DNA of 46,089 nucleotides from an uncultured Gammaproteobacteria bacterium (GCA_913061315.1 CAJXUC010000025.1:1-46089), one strand, 5' to 3'; shown: positions 10,194 through 19,591, numbered from the stretch's first letter. Numbers and translations: made by a program. The notes: generated by a model from the letters alone, not told the origin.

Positions 10194-11501
10194 ATGGCAG
10201 TCAAAAATAATACATATGCGCGTCCTGTCTATTTGGTTGATGGTAGCCGAACTCCTTTTCTTAAGGCACGCGGAAAGCCTGGACCTTTTAAGCACGCTGA
10301 ACTGGGTGTTTTTGCTTCTAGGTCGCTATTGCAACGAATGCCATTTTCACCAGAGGAATTCGATGAAGTCATTATGGGATCGACAATGCCTGGTCCAGAC
10401 GAGGCGAACATTGCTCGAGTGGTTGCGCTGAGGCTGGGTTGTGGTGATAAAATTCCGGCTTATACAGTACATCGGAATTGTGCTTCAGGTATGCAGGCTT
10501 TAGATTCGGCGGCGATGTCGATTGCATCTGGACGATCTGATTTAATTTTGGCAGGTGGTATTGAAGCGATGAGTCATGCGCCACTTTTATTACATCCTAA
10601 AATGGTGCGTTGGTTGGCTAGTTGGTGGGAAGCTAAAACAGTGCCTGCCAAATTAAAATCACTACGTGCTTTTAACCCTGGTTATTTGTCTCCTGTATTT
10701 GCCTTATTGAAGGGTTTAACAGACCCTGTGGTTGGCATGAATATGGGACAAACAGCAGAAAAAATCGCCCATCGGTTCGGATTAACTCGTTTGCAAATTG
10801 ATGCGTTTGCGATGAACAGTCATTTAAAATTACATCACGCTCAACAAAACAATGATTTATCAGAAATTGAGCCTATTTTTGATGCTATGGGTAATGTTTT
10901 CGCCGCTGATGATGGTGTTAGGACTGATTCTACTAAGGCTAAATTAGCCAAGTTATGCCCTGCTTTCGATAAACCTTTTGGGTTGGTTACACCGGGTAAT
11001 AGTGCGCAAATTAGCGATGGAGCCGCTGTGTTAGTGGTCGCGAGCGAACAAGCCATCAAACAGTATGATTTACCTATTTTAGCTAAGCTGGTATCGACTG
11101 AGTGGGCCGCTTTAACGCCTGCAGAAATGGGGCTTGGTCCGGTTCATGCGATCGTGCCATTATTGAAGTCACAGCGTTTAAAAATTGATGCTATTGATTA
11201 TTGGGAAATTCATGAGGCTTTTGCTGCTCAGGTCCTCGCAGTGCAAGCTGCGTTAAATGATGATAGTTATTGTAAGGAGTATTTAGCTTTGAAATCTGCT
11301 TTTGGTAACATTCCAATTGAAAGACTCAATATTCATGGTGGTGGTGTAAGTCTTGGTCACCCTGTTGGTGCGAGTGGTGCTCGTATAGTTTTGCATATGG
11401 CAAAAATTTTAGAATCTAAAAAAGCACGTCGTGGTGTTGCTTCGCTTTGTATTGGTGGTGGGCAAGGTGGTGCCATGTTGATCGAACGGGAGTATAGATA
11501 A
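10194..11501 (+). CDS. Acetyl-CoA C-acyltransferase (thiolase, FadI-like)
   Basis: A 435-residue thiolase for the last step of fatty-acid beta-oxidation, or acetoacetyl-CoA thiolysis. Catalytic residues are visible: the nucleophile Cys in HRNCASGMQALDSAAM (about residue 96), the His in EIHEAFAAQ (about 340), and the C-terminal GHPVGASGAR plus LCIGGGQGGAM with the second Cys (about 419). I used ATG 10194 instead of the upstream in-frame TTG 10182 because GAGAAAAC lies just before it and the family starts near here. The stop at 11499-11501 touches the GTG of the next gene, so the two form a tight operon as in fadI-fadJ or fadA-fadB pairs. The loop around residues 130-180 (SWWEAKTVPAKLKSLRAF) resembles the FadI membrane-associated loop, but I cannot assign the exact subtype. 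Confidence 0.9.
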   Translation: MAVKNNTYARPVYLVDGSRTPFLKARGKPGPFKHAELGVFASRSLLQRMPFSPEEFDEVIMGSTMPGPDEANIARVVALRLGCGDKIPAYTVHRNCASGMQALDSAAMSIASGRSDLILAGGIEAMSHAPLLLHPKMVRWLASWWEAKTVPAKLKSLRAFNPGYLSPVFALLKGLTDPVVGMNMGQTAEKIAHRFGLTRLQIDAFAMNSHLKLHHAQQNNDLSEIEPIFDAMGNVFAADDGVRTDSTKAKLAKLCPAFDKPFGLVTPGNSAQISDGAAVLVVASEQAIKQYDLPILAKLVSTEWAALTPAEMGLGPVHAIVPLLKSQRLKIDAIDYWEIHEAFAAQVLAVQAALNDDSYCKEYLALKSAFGNIPIERLNIHGGGVSLGHPVGASGARIVLHMAKILESKKARRGVASLCIGGGQGGAMLIEREYR

Positions 11502-13532
11502 GTGAGTGATACAAGCCTAGATTGGAAAGTCGAGACTGACGAACATGGCGTGCTTTGGCTAACTCTCAATAAAAAAGATACCGATACTAATGTATTGTCT
11601 TGCTCGGTTTTAAATCAGCTTGAAGCGCTTATTCAACAGATTGTTATAGATAAGCCCAAGGCTGTTATTTTCCAATCCGGTAAAAAATCAGGTTTCATTG
11701 CTGGTGCTGATATAAAAGAATTTCTCGAAGTAACTAATCAGCAAGAGGCGCTGATTATGATTAAACGCGGACAGAATGTTTTTAGCCAGATTGAGTCGTT
11801 GCCCTGCCCTACCGTGGCTCTGGTTGAAGGTTTTTGTATGGGTGGTGGGACAGAGTTAATATTGTCCTGTGACTATCGGGTAGCACTGGATAATGCTACT
11901 ACCAAGATTGGATTACCCGAAATAAAATTAGGTATTCACCCTGCCTTTGGCGGCGTTGTTCGTTCCACTGCTATAATTAATCCATTAAAATCACTTGAAA
12001 TGATGCTGTCTGGTCGGGCACTAGCGAGTAAGCAGGCAAAATTAATTGGGTTGGTCGATTTGGTTCAACCACAAAGACAAATAAAACGTGCAGCGCTTGC
12101 GATCGCATTGAAAGCCCCGCCCAAGCGTGAAATGCCATTATCAGGAAAGATTCTATCTTTGCCGGGCATTCGCTATTTGCTCAGTAATTATATGAAAAAG
12201 CAATTGGCTAAAAAAGCATCTAAACAAAACTACCCTGCTCCATACGCCTTGCTTGATGTGTGGTGTAATTATTATGGTGATAAGAAACGTATGATGGAAG
12301 AGGAAGCTAATTCTGTTGCTCGTCTGGTCCAAGGCAATACGGTTCGAAATTTAATTCGCGTATTTTTTCTTCAAACTGAGTTGAAAAGCTTAGGCACTAA
12401 AAAATCCTTTTCTCCAAAGCATATTCATGTGGTTGGTGCTGGAATTATGGGGGGTGATATTGCTGCTTGGTGCGCCTTGAAGGGTTTTACTGTGACCTTG
12501 CAAGATAGAGAACCTAAATATTTATCGAATGCTATTAAACGAGCGCATCAATTATTTGCTAAAAAATTGAAAACAACCCATGAGCGGAATGCTGCATCTG
12601 ATCGTTTTATTCCTGACTGTAATGGTTATGGTATTGAAAAGGCTGACGTTATTATTGAAGCAATTTTCGAAGATAAGGATGCCAAGCAAGCTATTTATGC
12701 TGATATCGAACCCCGTATGAAGCAAGGCGCTATCTTGGCTACTAATACATCGAGCATCCCATTAGAATCGTTAGCTGAAAAATTACAGGATCCTAAACGA
12801 CTGATTGGCATCCATTTTTTCAATCCTGTGGCGATGATGCCTTTAGTTGAAATCGTAAAAACAGATTTAACTTCGAAGAGAGCTTTACAACAAGCTATTG
12901 CATTTACATTACATATTGGCAAGCTACCTTTGACGGTTAAAAGTTCACCTGGATTTCTTGTTAACCGTATTTTAATTCCCTATTTAGTAGAAGCAGTAAC
13001 CTTGCATGAAGAAGGCATTACGCCAGAGGCGATTGATAAAGCAGCGCTTGATTTTGGTATGCCAATGGGACCAGTTGAATTGGCTGATACGGTCGGCATC
13101 GACATCTGTTATTTGGTAGCTAAGAACTTGGCGGAAAGTTTTGGCAGTAAAGTGCCAGAGATCCTCAATCGTTATATTAGCGATAACTATTTAGGGAAGA
13201 AGACTGGGCGTGGTTTTTATAGATACAAGAAAGGCAAACCAATAAAAAATAGAGACGCTGACCTAGGTGATCAGAAAATAATTCAAAATCGATTAATTTT
13301 TCGATTATTGAATGAAGCTGCTGCCTGCATAGATGAAAAGATTGTAGCTAATGAAAACTTGCTCGATGCCGGTGTTATTTTCGGTGCCGGTTTTGCGCCA
13401 TTTCGTGGAGGCCCATTGAACTATAGCCGTCAAACGTCAGTCGATGATATAACTCAAACGATGACACAATATAGCGAACTTTATGGCGAACGGTTTAAAC
13501 CGGTAAAAGGCTGGAAATTAATTAAAGATTAA
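11502..13532 (+). CDS. Bifunctional enoyl-CoA hydratase / 3-hydroxyacyl-CoA dehydrogenase (FadJ/FadB-like)
   Basis: A 676-residue trifunctional alpha subunit. The N-terminal crotonase domain (about 1-190) has the oxyanion segment FIAGADIKEF and both catalytic glutamates, E118 in GGGTELIL and E140 in GLPEIKLG. The dehydrogenase domain starts near residue 305 with the NAD-binding GAGIMGG (312-318) and has the catalytic His at H438 in GIHFFNPVAMMPLVE. The C-terminal pair of helical domains ends with FAPFRGGPL. It hydrates enoyl-CoA and oxidises the 3-hydroxyacyl-CoA, passing product to the thiolase directly upstream. The GTG start follows the thiolase stop without a gap, with a GGGAG motif about 10 bases before it. 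It is slightly shorter than E. coli FadJ (714). Confidence 0.92.
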   Translation: MSDTSLDWKVETDEHGVLWLTLNKKDTDTNVLSCSVLNQLEALIQQIVIDKPKAVIFQSGKKSGFIAGADIKEFLEVTNQQEALIMIKRGQNVFSQIESLPCPTVALVEGFCMGGGTELILSCDYRVALDNATTKIGLPEIKLGIHPAFGGVVRSTAIINPLKSLEMMLSGRALASKQAKLIGLVDLVQPQRQIKRAALAIALKAPPKREMPLSGKILSLPGIRYLLSNYMKKQLAKKASKQNYPAPYALLDVWCNYYGDKKRMMEEEANSVARLVQGNTVRNLIRVFFLQTELKSLGTKKSFSPKHIHVVGAGIMGGDIAAWCALKGFTVTLQDREPKYLSNAIKRAHQLFAKKLKTTHERNAASDRFIPDCNGYGIEKADVIIEAIFEDKDAKQAIYADIEPRMKQGAILATNTSSIPLESLAEKLQDPKRLIGIHFFNPVAMMPLVEIVKTDLTSKRALQQAIAFTLHIGKLPLTVKSSPGFLVNRILIPYLVEAVTLHEEGITPEAIDKAALDFGMPMGPVELADTVGIDICYLVAKNLAESFGSKVPEILNRYISDNYLGKKTGRGFYRYKKGKPIKNRDADLGDQKIIQNRLIFRLLNEAAACIDEKIVANENLLDAGVIFGAGFAPFRGGPLNYSRQTSVDDITQTMTQYSELYGERFKPVKGWKLIKD

Positions 13533-13593
13533 GCCTAAAATTCAGCTAAGTATGACGGGTACTATTAATTAGGGCGGCATTATTGCAATGACG

Positions 13594-14364
13594 CTACAAA
13601 TTAAAAAGTCTGTTGGCATTTTTGAAAGTAGATTCTGCTAGTGCTTCGAGACTCGTGTTTCTGATTTCAGCTAGCTTTTCTGCAACATGACGTACTCGTC
13701 CAGGATGGTTAACTTTCCCTCTAAACGGAACAGGTGATAGCCAGGGTGAATCAGTTTCAATTAATAGCTTGTCTTCGGGTATTTTTTTTGCCATTTCTTG
13801 AACTGCAGTCGCTTGTTTAAACGTAACAATACCCGAGATCGAAATATAAAATCCAAGGTCAATAGCCTGCTCTGCCATTGCCCAATCCTCTGTAAAACAA
13901 TGTAATACACCACCTACCTCATGTGCTTTATACCGCCTTAATAGATCAAGTGTATCTTGCCTAGCGTTTCTGGTGTGTATGATTAATGGTAGTTTACATT
14001 CGCGAGCGGCTTCAATATGAGTGATAAATCGTTTCCGTTGCCACCCCATATTGGTGCCTGTTTTTATGTAATCGAGACCCGTTTCACCTACCGCGACTAC
14101 TTTTTCTCTTTCCACTAGTATGCATAAACCATCAACTGTCGGTTCAGTCACTTCTTTATAATCAGGATGAACACCTGCTGAACAATAGATATAATCATAA
14201 GGTTCGATCAGTTGATACATAGAGTCAAATGATTCTAGATTGACACTAATGCAAATCATACGGATGACTTGTTCTGCCTTAATATCGTTGATTAGATTAG
14301 GAAAACTGTCATTGAAGTCCGTTAGATCAATACGATCAAGGTGGCAATGTGAGTCAAAATACAT
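13594..14364 (-). CDS. TatD-family metal-dependent hydrolase
   Basis: A 256-residue TIM-barrel amidohydrolase-like protein. The first metal motif is the HxH of FDSHCHLD (H6, H8). The GETGLDY segment supplies the bridging Glu, IIHTRNA and LHCFTEDW carry the next His ligands, and the last Asp lies in ETDSPWLSP. Members are 3'-5' DNA exonucleases or deoxyribonucleases linked to DNA repair and degradation; the gene corresponds in position to ycfH after holB in E. coli and to the TatD gene after pilZ in Pseudomonas. It is the last gene of the long minus-strand cluster, 17 bases after pilZ. Confidence 0.92.
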   Translation of the reverse strand: MYFDSHCHLDRIDLTDFNDSFPNLINDIKAEQVIRMICISVNLESFDSMYQLIEPYDYIYCSAGVHPDYKEVTEPTVDGLCILVEREKVVAVGETGLDYIKTGTNMGWQRKRFITHIEAARECKLPLIIHTRNARQDTLDLLRRYKAHEVGGVLHCFTEDWAMAEQAIDLGFYISISGIVTFKQATAVQEMAKKIPEDKLLIETDSPWLSPVPFRGKVNHPGRVRHVAEKLAEIRNTSLEALAESTFKNANRLFNL

Positions 14365-14381
14365 AAATTGTGGCTTGATAC

Positions 14382-14726
14382 CTACATGGTATAAGTAGGA
14401 CGATCCGCTTGCAGTGCACCTGCTAGAAAACCTTCGATTTTGTTTCGGATCAAACCATTATCTTGAGAAGAAAATTGTACACCAATACCCGTGACTTTGT
14501 TATTTTGAGCTCCAACTGGAGTCACCCAGATTATTTTTCCCGCGACCGGTAAACGTTCTTTATCATCCATTAGACTTAGTAGCATGAATACTTCATCACC
14601 CAGTGAGTATTGTTTTTTGGTCGATATGAATAATCCACCGTTATTAACATAGGGCATATATGCCGCATAAAGTGCATTTTTATCTTTTATATTTAAAGAC
14701 AATATGCCTGGGCTAGTTGATGCCAT
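14382..14726 (-). CDS. pilZ: Type IV pilus assembly PilZ protein
   Basis: A 114-residue single PilZ domain. It sits between holB and tatD exactly as in Pseudomonas aeruginosa, whose namesake PilZ is needed for type IV pili and does not bind c-di-GMP. The sequence agrees: the N-terminal RxxxR motif of c-di-GMP-binding PilZ domains is not visible, and the second motif is reduced to NNGGLFI. The rest matches the family (SLGDEVFMLLSL, KIIWVTPVGAQ, GIGVQF). The product probably acts at the cytoplasmic pilus base with the PilB ATPase (known for the family). It shares one base with the holB stop (TAATG). Confidence 0.9.
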   Translation of the reverse strand: MASTSPGILSLNIKDKNALYAAYMPYVNNGGLFISTKKQYSLGDEVFMLLSLMDDKERLPVAGKIIWVTPVGAQNNKVTGIGVQFSSQDNGLIRNKIEGFLAGALQADRPTYTM

Positions 14727-15739
14727 TAGTGGTTGCTCCGAAGGATAATTCCTTTCAAAGATATTAGCACGTCTTCGAGCTGAAGTTGGAGGTTAAGATT
14801 ATTTTCCTCAACCATCAATTGCTGGTCGACTTGAGTCGATAAGATAAGTAACTGCCGCCCCGCTATCTTATGGATTTTAGGTTGTTTTGTTTTTTCGGAA
14901 AAACCACTAAATTGGAGGCTATAAGCCCTGAATACCATCTTTAATAGTCGGCGCACTAATGATACGTCTAAGATAACTAGTATCGAACATAGTTTGTTAA
15001 CATCAATTTCATTATTAATATACAGGCCAAACTGGGACTTAAATTGTTTGACTACGGCAGCATATTGATTCGAGTGTAAATTGAGTGCAAGTAAAGGATC
15101 TCCAGTTGAGAAGTCTAGGTATAGGTCTGATTCAGCTTGGTTTAAACCATGTTGAGCTAGCCAGTCTAAAGACATTTTTCTATCCGGATGCTCCAAAGTT
15201 AAAACCTGACAACGACTGCGAATCGTTACAGGGACTTTACCTTTATTGTGGGTCAGTAATAAAATCAGGGAATAAGGCGCGGGCTCTTCCAGAGTCTTAA
15301 GAATGCTGTTGGCTCCTGCAATACTCATTTTTTCAGCAGGATGAATCGCAATTACCTTTAGATTATTGTAACGACGGGTCAAATATACTTCATGTATGAG
15401 ATTACGTATCTGCTCTATCTTTATGTTTTTATTTATTTTTTTAGTTTTACCATCCGTCATTAAAGTGACAAAAGTGAAATCAGGATAGGTATTGGACTTC
15501 ATCAGACTACAAGATTGGCATAATCCACAGGGAACTACACTTTGATTATTATTGCATAACAACAGCATAGTTAAATGCCAGATAAAAGCAGCCCCAACCT
15601 GTTCACTTTTAGCCTCTATCAACAAAGCATGCGGTAAACGGGCCTGCTTCTTGAGCGATAAAACCTGTTCTAATAAACTCTGCTGCCAAGGCCAGTAAGC
15701 TGGTTGAATAGTTATGATATCGTCGTCAATTTTCGGCAT
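14726..15739 (-). CDS. holB: DNA polymerase III delta' subunit
   Basis: A 337-residue clamp-loader subunit. Four zinc-binding cysteines (C62, C71, C74, C77) have the same spacing as E. coli delta' (C50, C59, C62, C65). Further on are the helix AGANSILKTLEEP and the SRC motif in IRSRCQVL, which supplies the trans-acting arginine region. No good Walker A is present, as expected for delta', which does not hydrolyse ATP. It lies 12 bases after tmk and is coupled to pilZ. It loads the beta clamp together with delta and tau/gamma, encoded elsewhere. Confidence 0.93.
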   Translation of the reverse strand: MPKIDDDIITIQPAYWPWQQSLLEQVLSLKKQARLPHALLIEAKSEQVGAAFIWHLTMLLLCNNNQSVVPCGLCQSCSLMKSNTYPDFTFVTLMTDGKTKKINKNIKIEQIRNLIHEVYLTRRYNNLKVIAIHPAEKMSIAGANSILKTLEEPAPYSLILLLTHNKGKVPVTIRSRCQVLTLEHPDRKMSLDWLAQHGLNQAESDLYLDFSTGDPLLALNLHSNQYAAVVKQFKSQFGLYINNEIDVNKLCSILVILDVSLVRRLLKMVFRAYSLQFSGFSEKTKQPKIHKIAGRQLLILSTQVDQQLMVEENNLNLQLQLEDVLISLKGIILRSNH

Positions 15740-15751
15740 TAAAATTTAAGA

Positions 15752-16411
15752 CTATTGTACTTTCAGGTTAATATTAAAGTGATGATTTAAAACTGTAAAT
15801 ATTTCTTGGGTTACGACAGGAATTGATTGGTTGGCATCAATAACATGATATCGATTAGGATTACCTGTCGCAATTTGTAAAAAGGCTTGCCTAACTTTAG
15901 CATGATATTCATTGCCTTTTTTTTCGAAGCGATCTTCTTTGCCACCACGACCAAAAGCTCTTTTCAGTGCAATCGATTCAGGAATATCGAGTATGAGTAC
16001 TAATTCTGGCTCAAAAGAGCCCACCACTTCGTAATGAATTTTTTCCACCAAATCAAGGCCTAAGCTGCCAGCAATACCCTGAAAAGCTCGACTAGAGTCT
16101 GCGTACCGGTCACTGATGACCCAACCACCCTTCGCTAGCATAGGCCAAATAGTATCGACTAAGTGCGAGCGCCTAGACGCATACATAAGAAGAAGCTCTG
16201 TCAAACTATCCCATTTATCAGGCTCACCTTCTACCAATAGTTTGCGTATATCCTCAGCTGCGGGGGATCCACCTGGCTCTCGGGTTAAAAGAACCTGGCT
16301 GCTTATTACACTCAAGGCTTCGTATAATAGTTTGCTTTGGACTCCCTTGCCAGAACCATCGACGCCATCGATTACAATCATTTGGTTATTCTTGGGAAGT
16401 GTTGGAATCAT
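15752..16411 (-). CDS. tmk: Thymidylate kinase
   Basis: A 219-residue dTMP kinase making dTDP. The P-loop is GVDGSGKG (residues 16-23). The position after the invariant Lys is Gly, not the usual Thr or Ser, so the loop resembles that of adenylate kinases (GxGKG). The DRY motif is present in ISDRYADSSRAFQG, and the LID region has RAFGRGGKEDRFE with several arginines. REPGGSPAAEDIR provides the substrate-site glutamate and arginine. It lies 15 bases after mltG and 12 before holB, the usual order. Confidence 0.93.
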   Translation of the reverse strand: MIPTLPKNNQMIVIDGVDGSGKGVQSKLLYEALSVISSQVLLTREPGGSPAAEDIRKLLVEGEPDKWDSLTELLLMYASRRSHLVDTIWPMLAKGGWVISDRYADSSRAFQGIAGSLGLDLVEKIHYEVVGSFEPELVLILDIPESIALKRAFGRGGKEDRFEKKGNEYHAKVRQAFLQIATGNPNRYHVIDANQSIPVVTQEIFTVLNHHFNINLKVQ

Positions 16412-16426
16412 AAGGACTTATTCAGT

Positions 16427-17464
16427 TTAGTTAGAAATTATTTTCTTAAGTTTGCGTCCATTAAGCTGATATTTAATAACTGCATTATTATGTTCTTTTA
16501 ATGTTTTGGAAAAATAGTGCGTGCCATCGCCTTTGGCAACAAAATAAAGCGCTTTACTATCCGCTGGGTGAAGGGCTGCTTCAATCGAAGCGAGACCTGG
16601 TAGGGCAATTGGTGTCGGAGTTAGCCCTTTACGTAAATAAGTATTGTAAGGGGTATCAGCTCTCAGGTCTTTACGACGGATATTACCATCGAAGCTTTCC
16701 CCCATCCCATAAATAATGGTTGGGTCAGTTTGTAACCTCATATTTAAATTTAAACGTTGAATAAAAACCGCAGATATCAGTGGGCGTTCATGACCAGCGC
16801 CTGTTTCTTTTTCTATAATAGACGCAAGTATCAGGGCTTCATAAGGAGATTTAAGCGGCAGATTTTTGGCTCTATTAGCCCAAGCTATTTTCAAATGTTT
16901 TTGCATAAGTTGGTAAGAACGCTTCAAAAATTGACGATCACTTGTTCCTCTCGGAAATTGGTAAGTATCAGGATAGAAAAGACCTTCTGGATGCTGACCT
17001 TCTAAACCGAGTTCAGTCATAACTTCTTCATTTGATAAGTTTTTGAGTGTGTTTTTAATTACAGGATTACTTTTTAGCTGAACCATCATCTGCTGAAAAG
17101 ACCAGCCTTCAATAACAGTGAAACTATATTGTATCGAATTTCCGGTTGTAAATAGTTCTAGAAGACCTGAAGTTGTTTGACCCTGGCGAAGCCGGTATTC
17201 ACCTGCACGTACCTTAGTTTCTACGCCCTTTAATTTTGCCATTAAGATAAATAGCCAAGGGTCATCAATTATTTTTTCAAGGCTGAGTTTTATCGAAATA
17301 GCTTTTATACTGGTGCCTGGTTCTATTAAAAAAACGTACATATCACCTGGTAACTGAATGTCTTTATACTGAAACCTAAACAGTTGAATAGACAGCACGG
17401 AAACAGCCAAGAAAACAAGAATTACGCCATAAAGTATAATTTTTTTGAGGATTTTAAATAACAT
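16427..17464 (-). CDS. mltG: Endolytic murein transglycosylase
   Basis: A 345-residue YceG/MltG protein with one N-terminal membrane helix (about residues 9-27) and a periplasmic catalytic domain. The catalytic Glu is E218 in ASIIEKETG, the same number as in E. coli MltG. QTDPTIIYG and NTYLRKGLTPTPIALPG are family signatures. It is thought to cut nascent glycan strands and set their length. The ATG overlaps the pabC TAA by one base (TAATG). Order pabC-mltG-tmk is the standard gammaproteobacterial arrangement. Confidence 0.95.
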   Translation of the reverse strand: MLFKILKKIILYGVILVFLAVSVLSIQLFRFQYKDIQLPGDMYVFLIEPGTSIKAISIKLSLEKIIDDPWLFILMAKLKGVETKVRAGEYRLRQGQTTSGLLELFTTGNSIQYSFTVIEGWSFQQMMVQLKSNPVIKNTLKNLSNEEVMTELGLEGQHPEGLFYPDTYQFPRGTSDRQFLKRSYQLMQKHLKIAWANRAKNLPLKSPYEALILASIIEKETGAGHERPLISAVFIQRLNLNMRLQTDPTIIYGMGESFDGNIRRKDLRADTPYNTYLRKGLTPTPIALPGLASIEAALHPADSKALYFVAKGDGTHYFSKTLKEHNNAVIKYQLNGRKLKKIISN

Positions 17465-18282
17465 TAGCCTAATCCGTCAGTATTTATAGGAAGAAAATTG
17501 TTAAGGCGTTTCATTAATAATCGAGTAATAGCGCCAGTGTCAAATTTTTGCCCATCAATTGATCCAATTGAACGAATACCCTGTACACTGTTACAAAAAA
17601 AACACTCGTCAGCATCAAGAAGTTGGCCCAATTTAAAACGTCCAATATGCACAGTCTTATCTATTTTTGCCCAATGCTCAATAATTTTGGTTCTCATGAT
17701 TCCATTAACACCAGATAAAGACAGGCATGGTGTAAATAGTTGATTATCTTTGATAAAGAATAGATTATTGATAATACCCTCCACAATAAACTCTTCACTA
17801 TCGCACAAAATACCTTCATCGTTATCAGTCTTGTTGCTGAGCTCTATTGTGGCCAAAACATAATCGAGACGATTGAGATGCTTTAAACCAGAGAGGTTGG
17901 GGTTCATAGGTAAACGAGTGTCACAAACGGATACCTTTAGAGTTTTATTGCTAGGTTGAACGAAGGGATAGGATAAAACAAAGACTGAACATTGGTCAGG
18001 GTTAGGAAGCTTGAGCCCCCTGCCCCCAACACCGCGTGTCACTATAATTTTAACAATACAGGTGTCAGTTTTTTTAGTTACTTCAGTTAGCTTTTTTTCT
18101 AGCCAACTCAAATCTAAGGAAGGCAAAAAAAGTTGCTTGCATCCCTTCACAAGCCTTTGGCAATGTGACTCCCAATGGGGAACTTGCCCACCAACTTTTA
18201 GCATTGTCTCAAAAAGTCCATCGCCGTAATGTAATCCACGATCATGCCAATCGAGTGTCACGTTTATGAGAGACTCAGTCAT
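17464..18282 (-). CDS. pabC: 4-amino-4-deoxychorismate lyase
   Basis: A 272-residue fold type IV PLP enzyme that turns aminodeoxychorismate into p-aminobenzoate and pyruvate for folate synthesis. The family signature GLKHLNRLDYVLA is present with the PLP lysine at K134; RGVGGRG and GVNGIMR are further signatures. It overlaps the end of pabB by 8 bases and is coupled to mltG at its own end. In E. coli pabC follows fabF directly; here pabB has been inserted between them, so the chorismate-to-pABA enzymes are neighbours except for the glutaminase PabA. Confidence 0.93.
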   Translation of the reverse strand: MTESLINVTLDWHDRGLHYGDGLFETMLKVGGQVPHWESHCQRLVKGCKQLFLPSLDLSWLEKKLTEVTKKTDTCIVKIIVTRGVGGRGLKLPNPDQCSVFVLSYPFVQPSNKTLKVSVCDTRLPMNPNLSGLKHLNRLDYVLATIELSNKTDNDEGILCDSEEFIVEGIINNLFFIKDNQLFTPCLSLSGVNGIMRTKIIEHWAKIDKTVHIGRFKLGQLLDADECFFCNSVQGIRSIGSIDGQKFDTGAITRLLMKRLNNFLPINTDGLG

Positions 18283-19585
18283 TAACTTTAATGGCGTTTA
18301 GTAATCCACGAGCTTTATGCCTTGTTTCCATTAATTCCTTTTCAGGAATTGAATCGTAAACTATGCCACCTCCAGCTCTAAAGCTGACCTGGTTTTGATT
18401 ATATAGTAACGTCCTAATGAGTATATTGAGATCCATTTGACCATCTAGCCCAATGTAGCCTAGTGAACCCGTATAGGCCTCACGAGGGGCTTTTTCAAAT
18501 TCACTGATAATCTCCATACATCTGACCTTGGGACATCCAGTGATTGTTCCACCCGGAAAAACAGCATGGACTATATCTCTCACTGTTTGATTAGAACGAA
18601 CGGTACCTTGAATGTTCGATACAATGTGATGCACATGTTCATAGCTTTCCAGCACCATTTTTTCAGTCACTTGAATACTGCCCGCCTGGCAGAAGCGGCC
18701 TAAATCATTACGAACTAAGTCAATAAGCATGACATGCTCAGCCTTTTCTTTTGGATGAGCTAAAAGATGATCAGATAATAGTTTATCCTCTTTTTGAGTT
18801 TTACCTCGTGGATGCGTACCAGCTATAGGACGAGACTGAGCAACGCCATTTTTTACTGATACCAGTCTTTCAGGGGACGAACTTATTATGTACTGATCGT
18901 TATATTTTATAAGAGCCGAAAACTGCGCGGGATTGCTATGACTGAGACTATGATAAAGGCTGATTGGATCACAATGTTGATCAAACTCAACGTTCCATTT
19001 TCGTGACAAATTAGCTTGAAATATATCCCCGTCCCGTATGTACTGCTTTGCCTTTATAATAAAATCAATGTAGTGACTAGGATCATCTTCGATAATTTTT
19101 CCAACAGCCAATTCAGCAGGACTATAAACGCCCGCTTCTGCAATATCGGCAACCATGGTGTTTATTAAGTCTTCTGAACCATCCTCAACCACAATGTAGG
19201 CTTTATTTTGATGATGATCTAAGATAATTGCAGCAGGAATTCTGGCTTTAAAAGCAATTGGTAAAAGGGACTCTTCAGCAAAAAAATTCACCCCAGGTTC
19301 AACTGCTTGGGCATATTCATAGCTTAAAAAAACAAACCAACCACCACAAAATGGAAGTTCGGATTGTTGAATAGGATTGGCTATATCGACCAATATTGAA
19401 CTAAGACAATCTTCATCACCAGACCACTGAGAAACAATAGACTGGGGATGAGACAAGAGTATAGAGTAGCGAGAATTTTCTCCACCACTCGAATTAGAAG
19501 CTAGTAAGTAAGGATAACAGTCAGGCTTAAGTGAATGAACAGCAAGCAGGTCTGGAATGTCTTTGAGTTTGCGGCTGATAGTCAC
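18275..19585 (-). CDS. pabB: Aminodeoxychorismate synthase component I, with a TrpE-like PIAGT motif
   Basis: A 436-residue chorismate-utilising enzyme. The catalytic domain begins near residue 170. GDIFQANLSRKW favours PabB over TrpE, which usually reads GDIFQVVLSQ. The C-terminal signatures GGTITGCPKVRCMEI and YTGSLGYIGLDGQMDLNILIR are intact. However, residues 253-257 read PIAGT: the Lys of the PabB hallmark PIKGT, which forms the covalent intermediate in E. coli PabB, is Ala255, as in anthranilate synthase. I confirmed this directly on the DNA. Location directly before pabC and 6 bases after fabF supports the pABA role, but anthranilate or mixed activity cannot be excluded. Confidence 0.82.
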   Translation of the reverse strand: MTISRKLKDIPDLLAVHSLKPDCYPYLLASNSSGGENSRYSILLSHPQSIVSQWSGDEDCLSSILVDIANPIQQSELPFCGGWFVFLSYEYAQAVEPGVNFFAEESLLPIAFKARIPAAIILDHHQNKAYIVVEDGSEDLINTMVADIAEAGVYSPAELAVGKIIEDDPSHYIDFIIKAKQYIRDGDIFQANLSRKWNVEFDQHCDPISLYHSLSHSNPAQFSALIKYNDQYIISSSPERLVSVKNGVAQSRPIAGTHPRGKTQKEDKLLSDHLLAHPKEKAEHVMLIDLVRNDLGRFCQAGSIQVTEKMVLESYEHVHHIVSNIQGTVRSNQTVRDIVHAVFPGGTITGCPKVRCMEIISEFEKAPREAYTGSLGYIGLDGQMDLNILIRTLLYNQNQVSFRAGGGIVYDSIPEKELMETRHKARGLLNAIKVND

Positions 19586-19591
19586 GGATGA

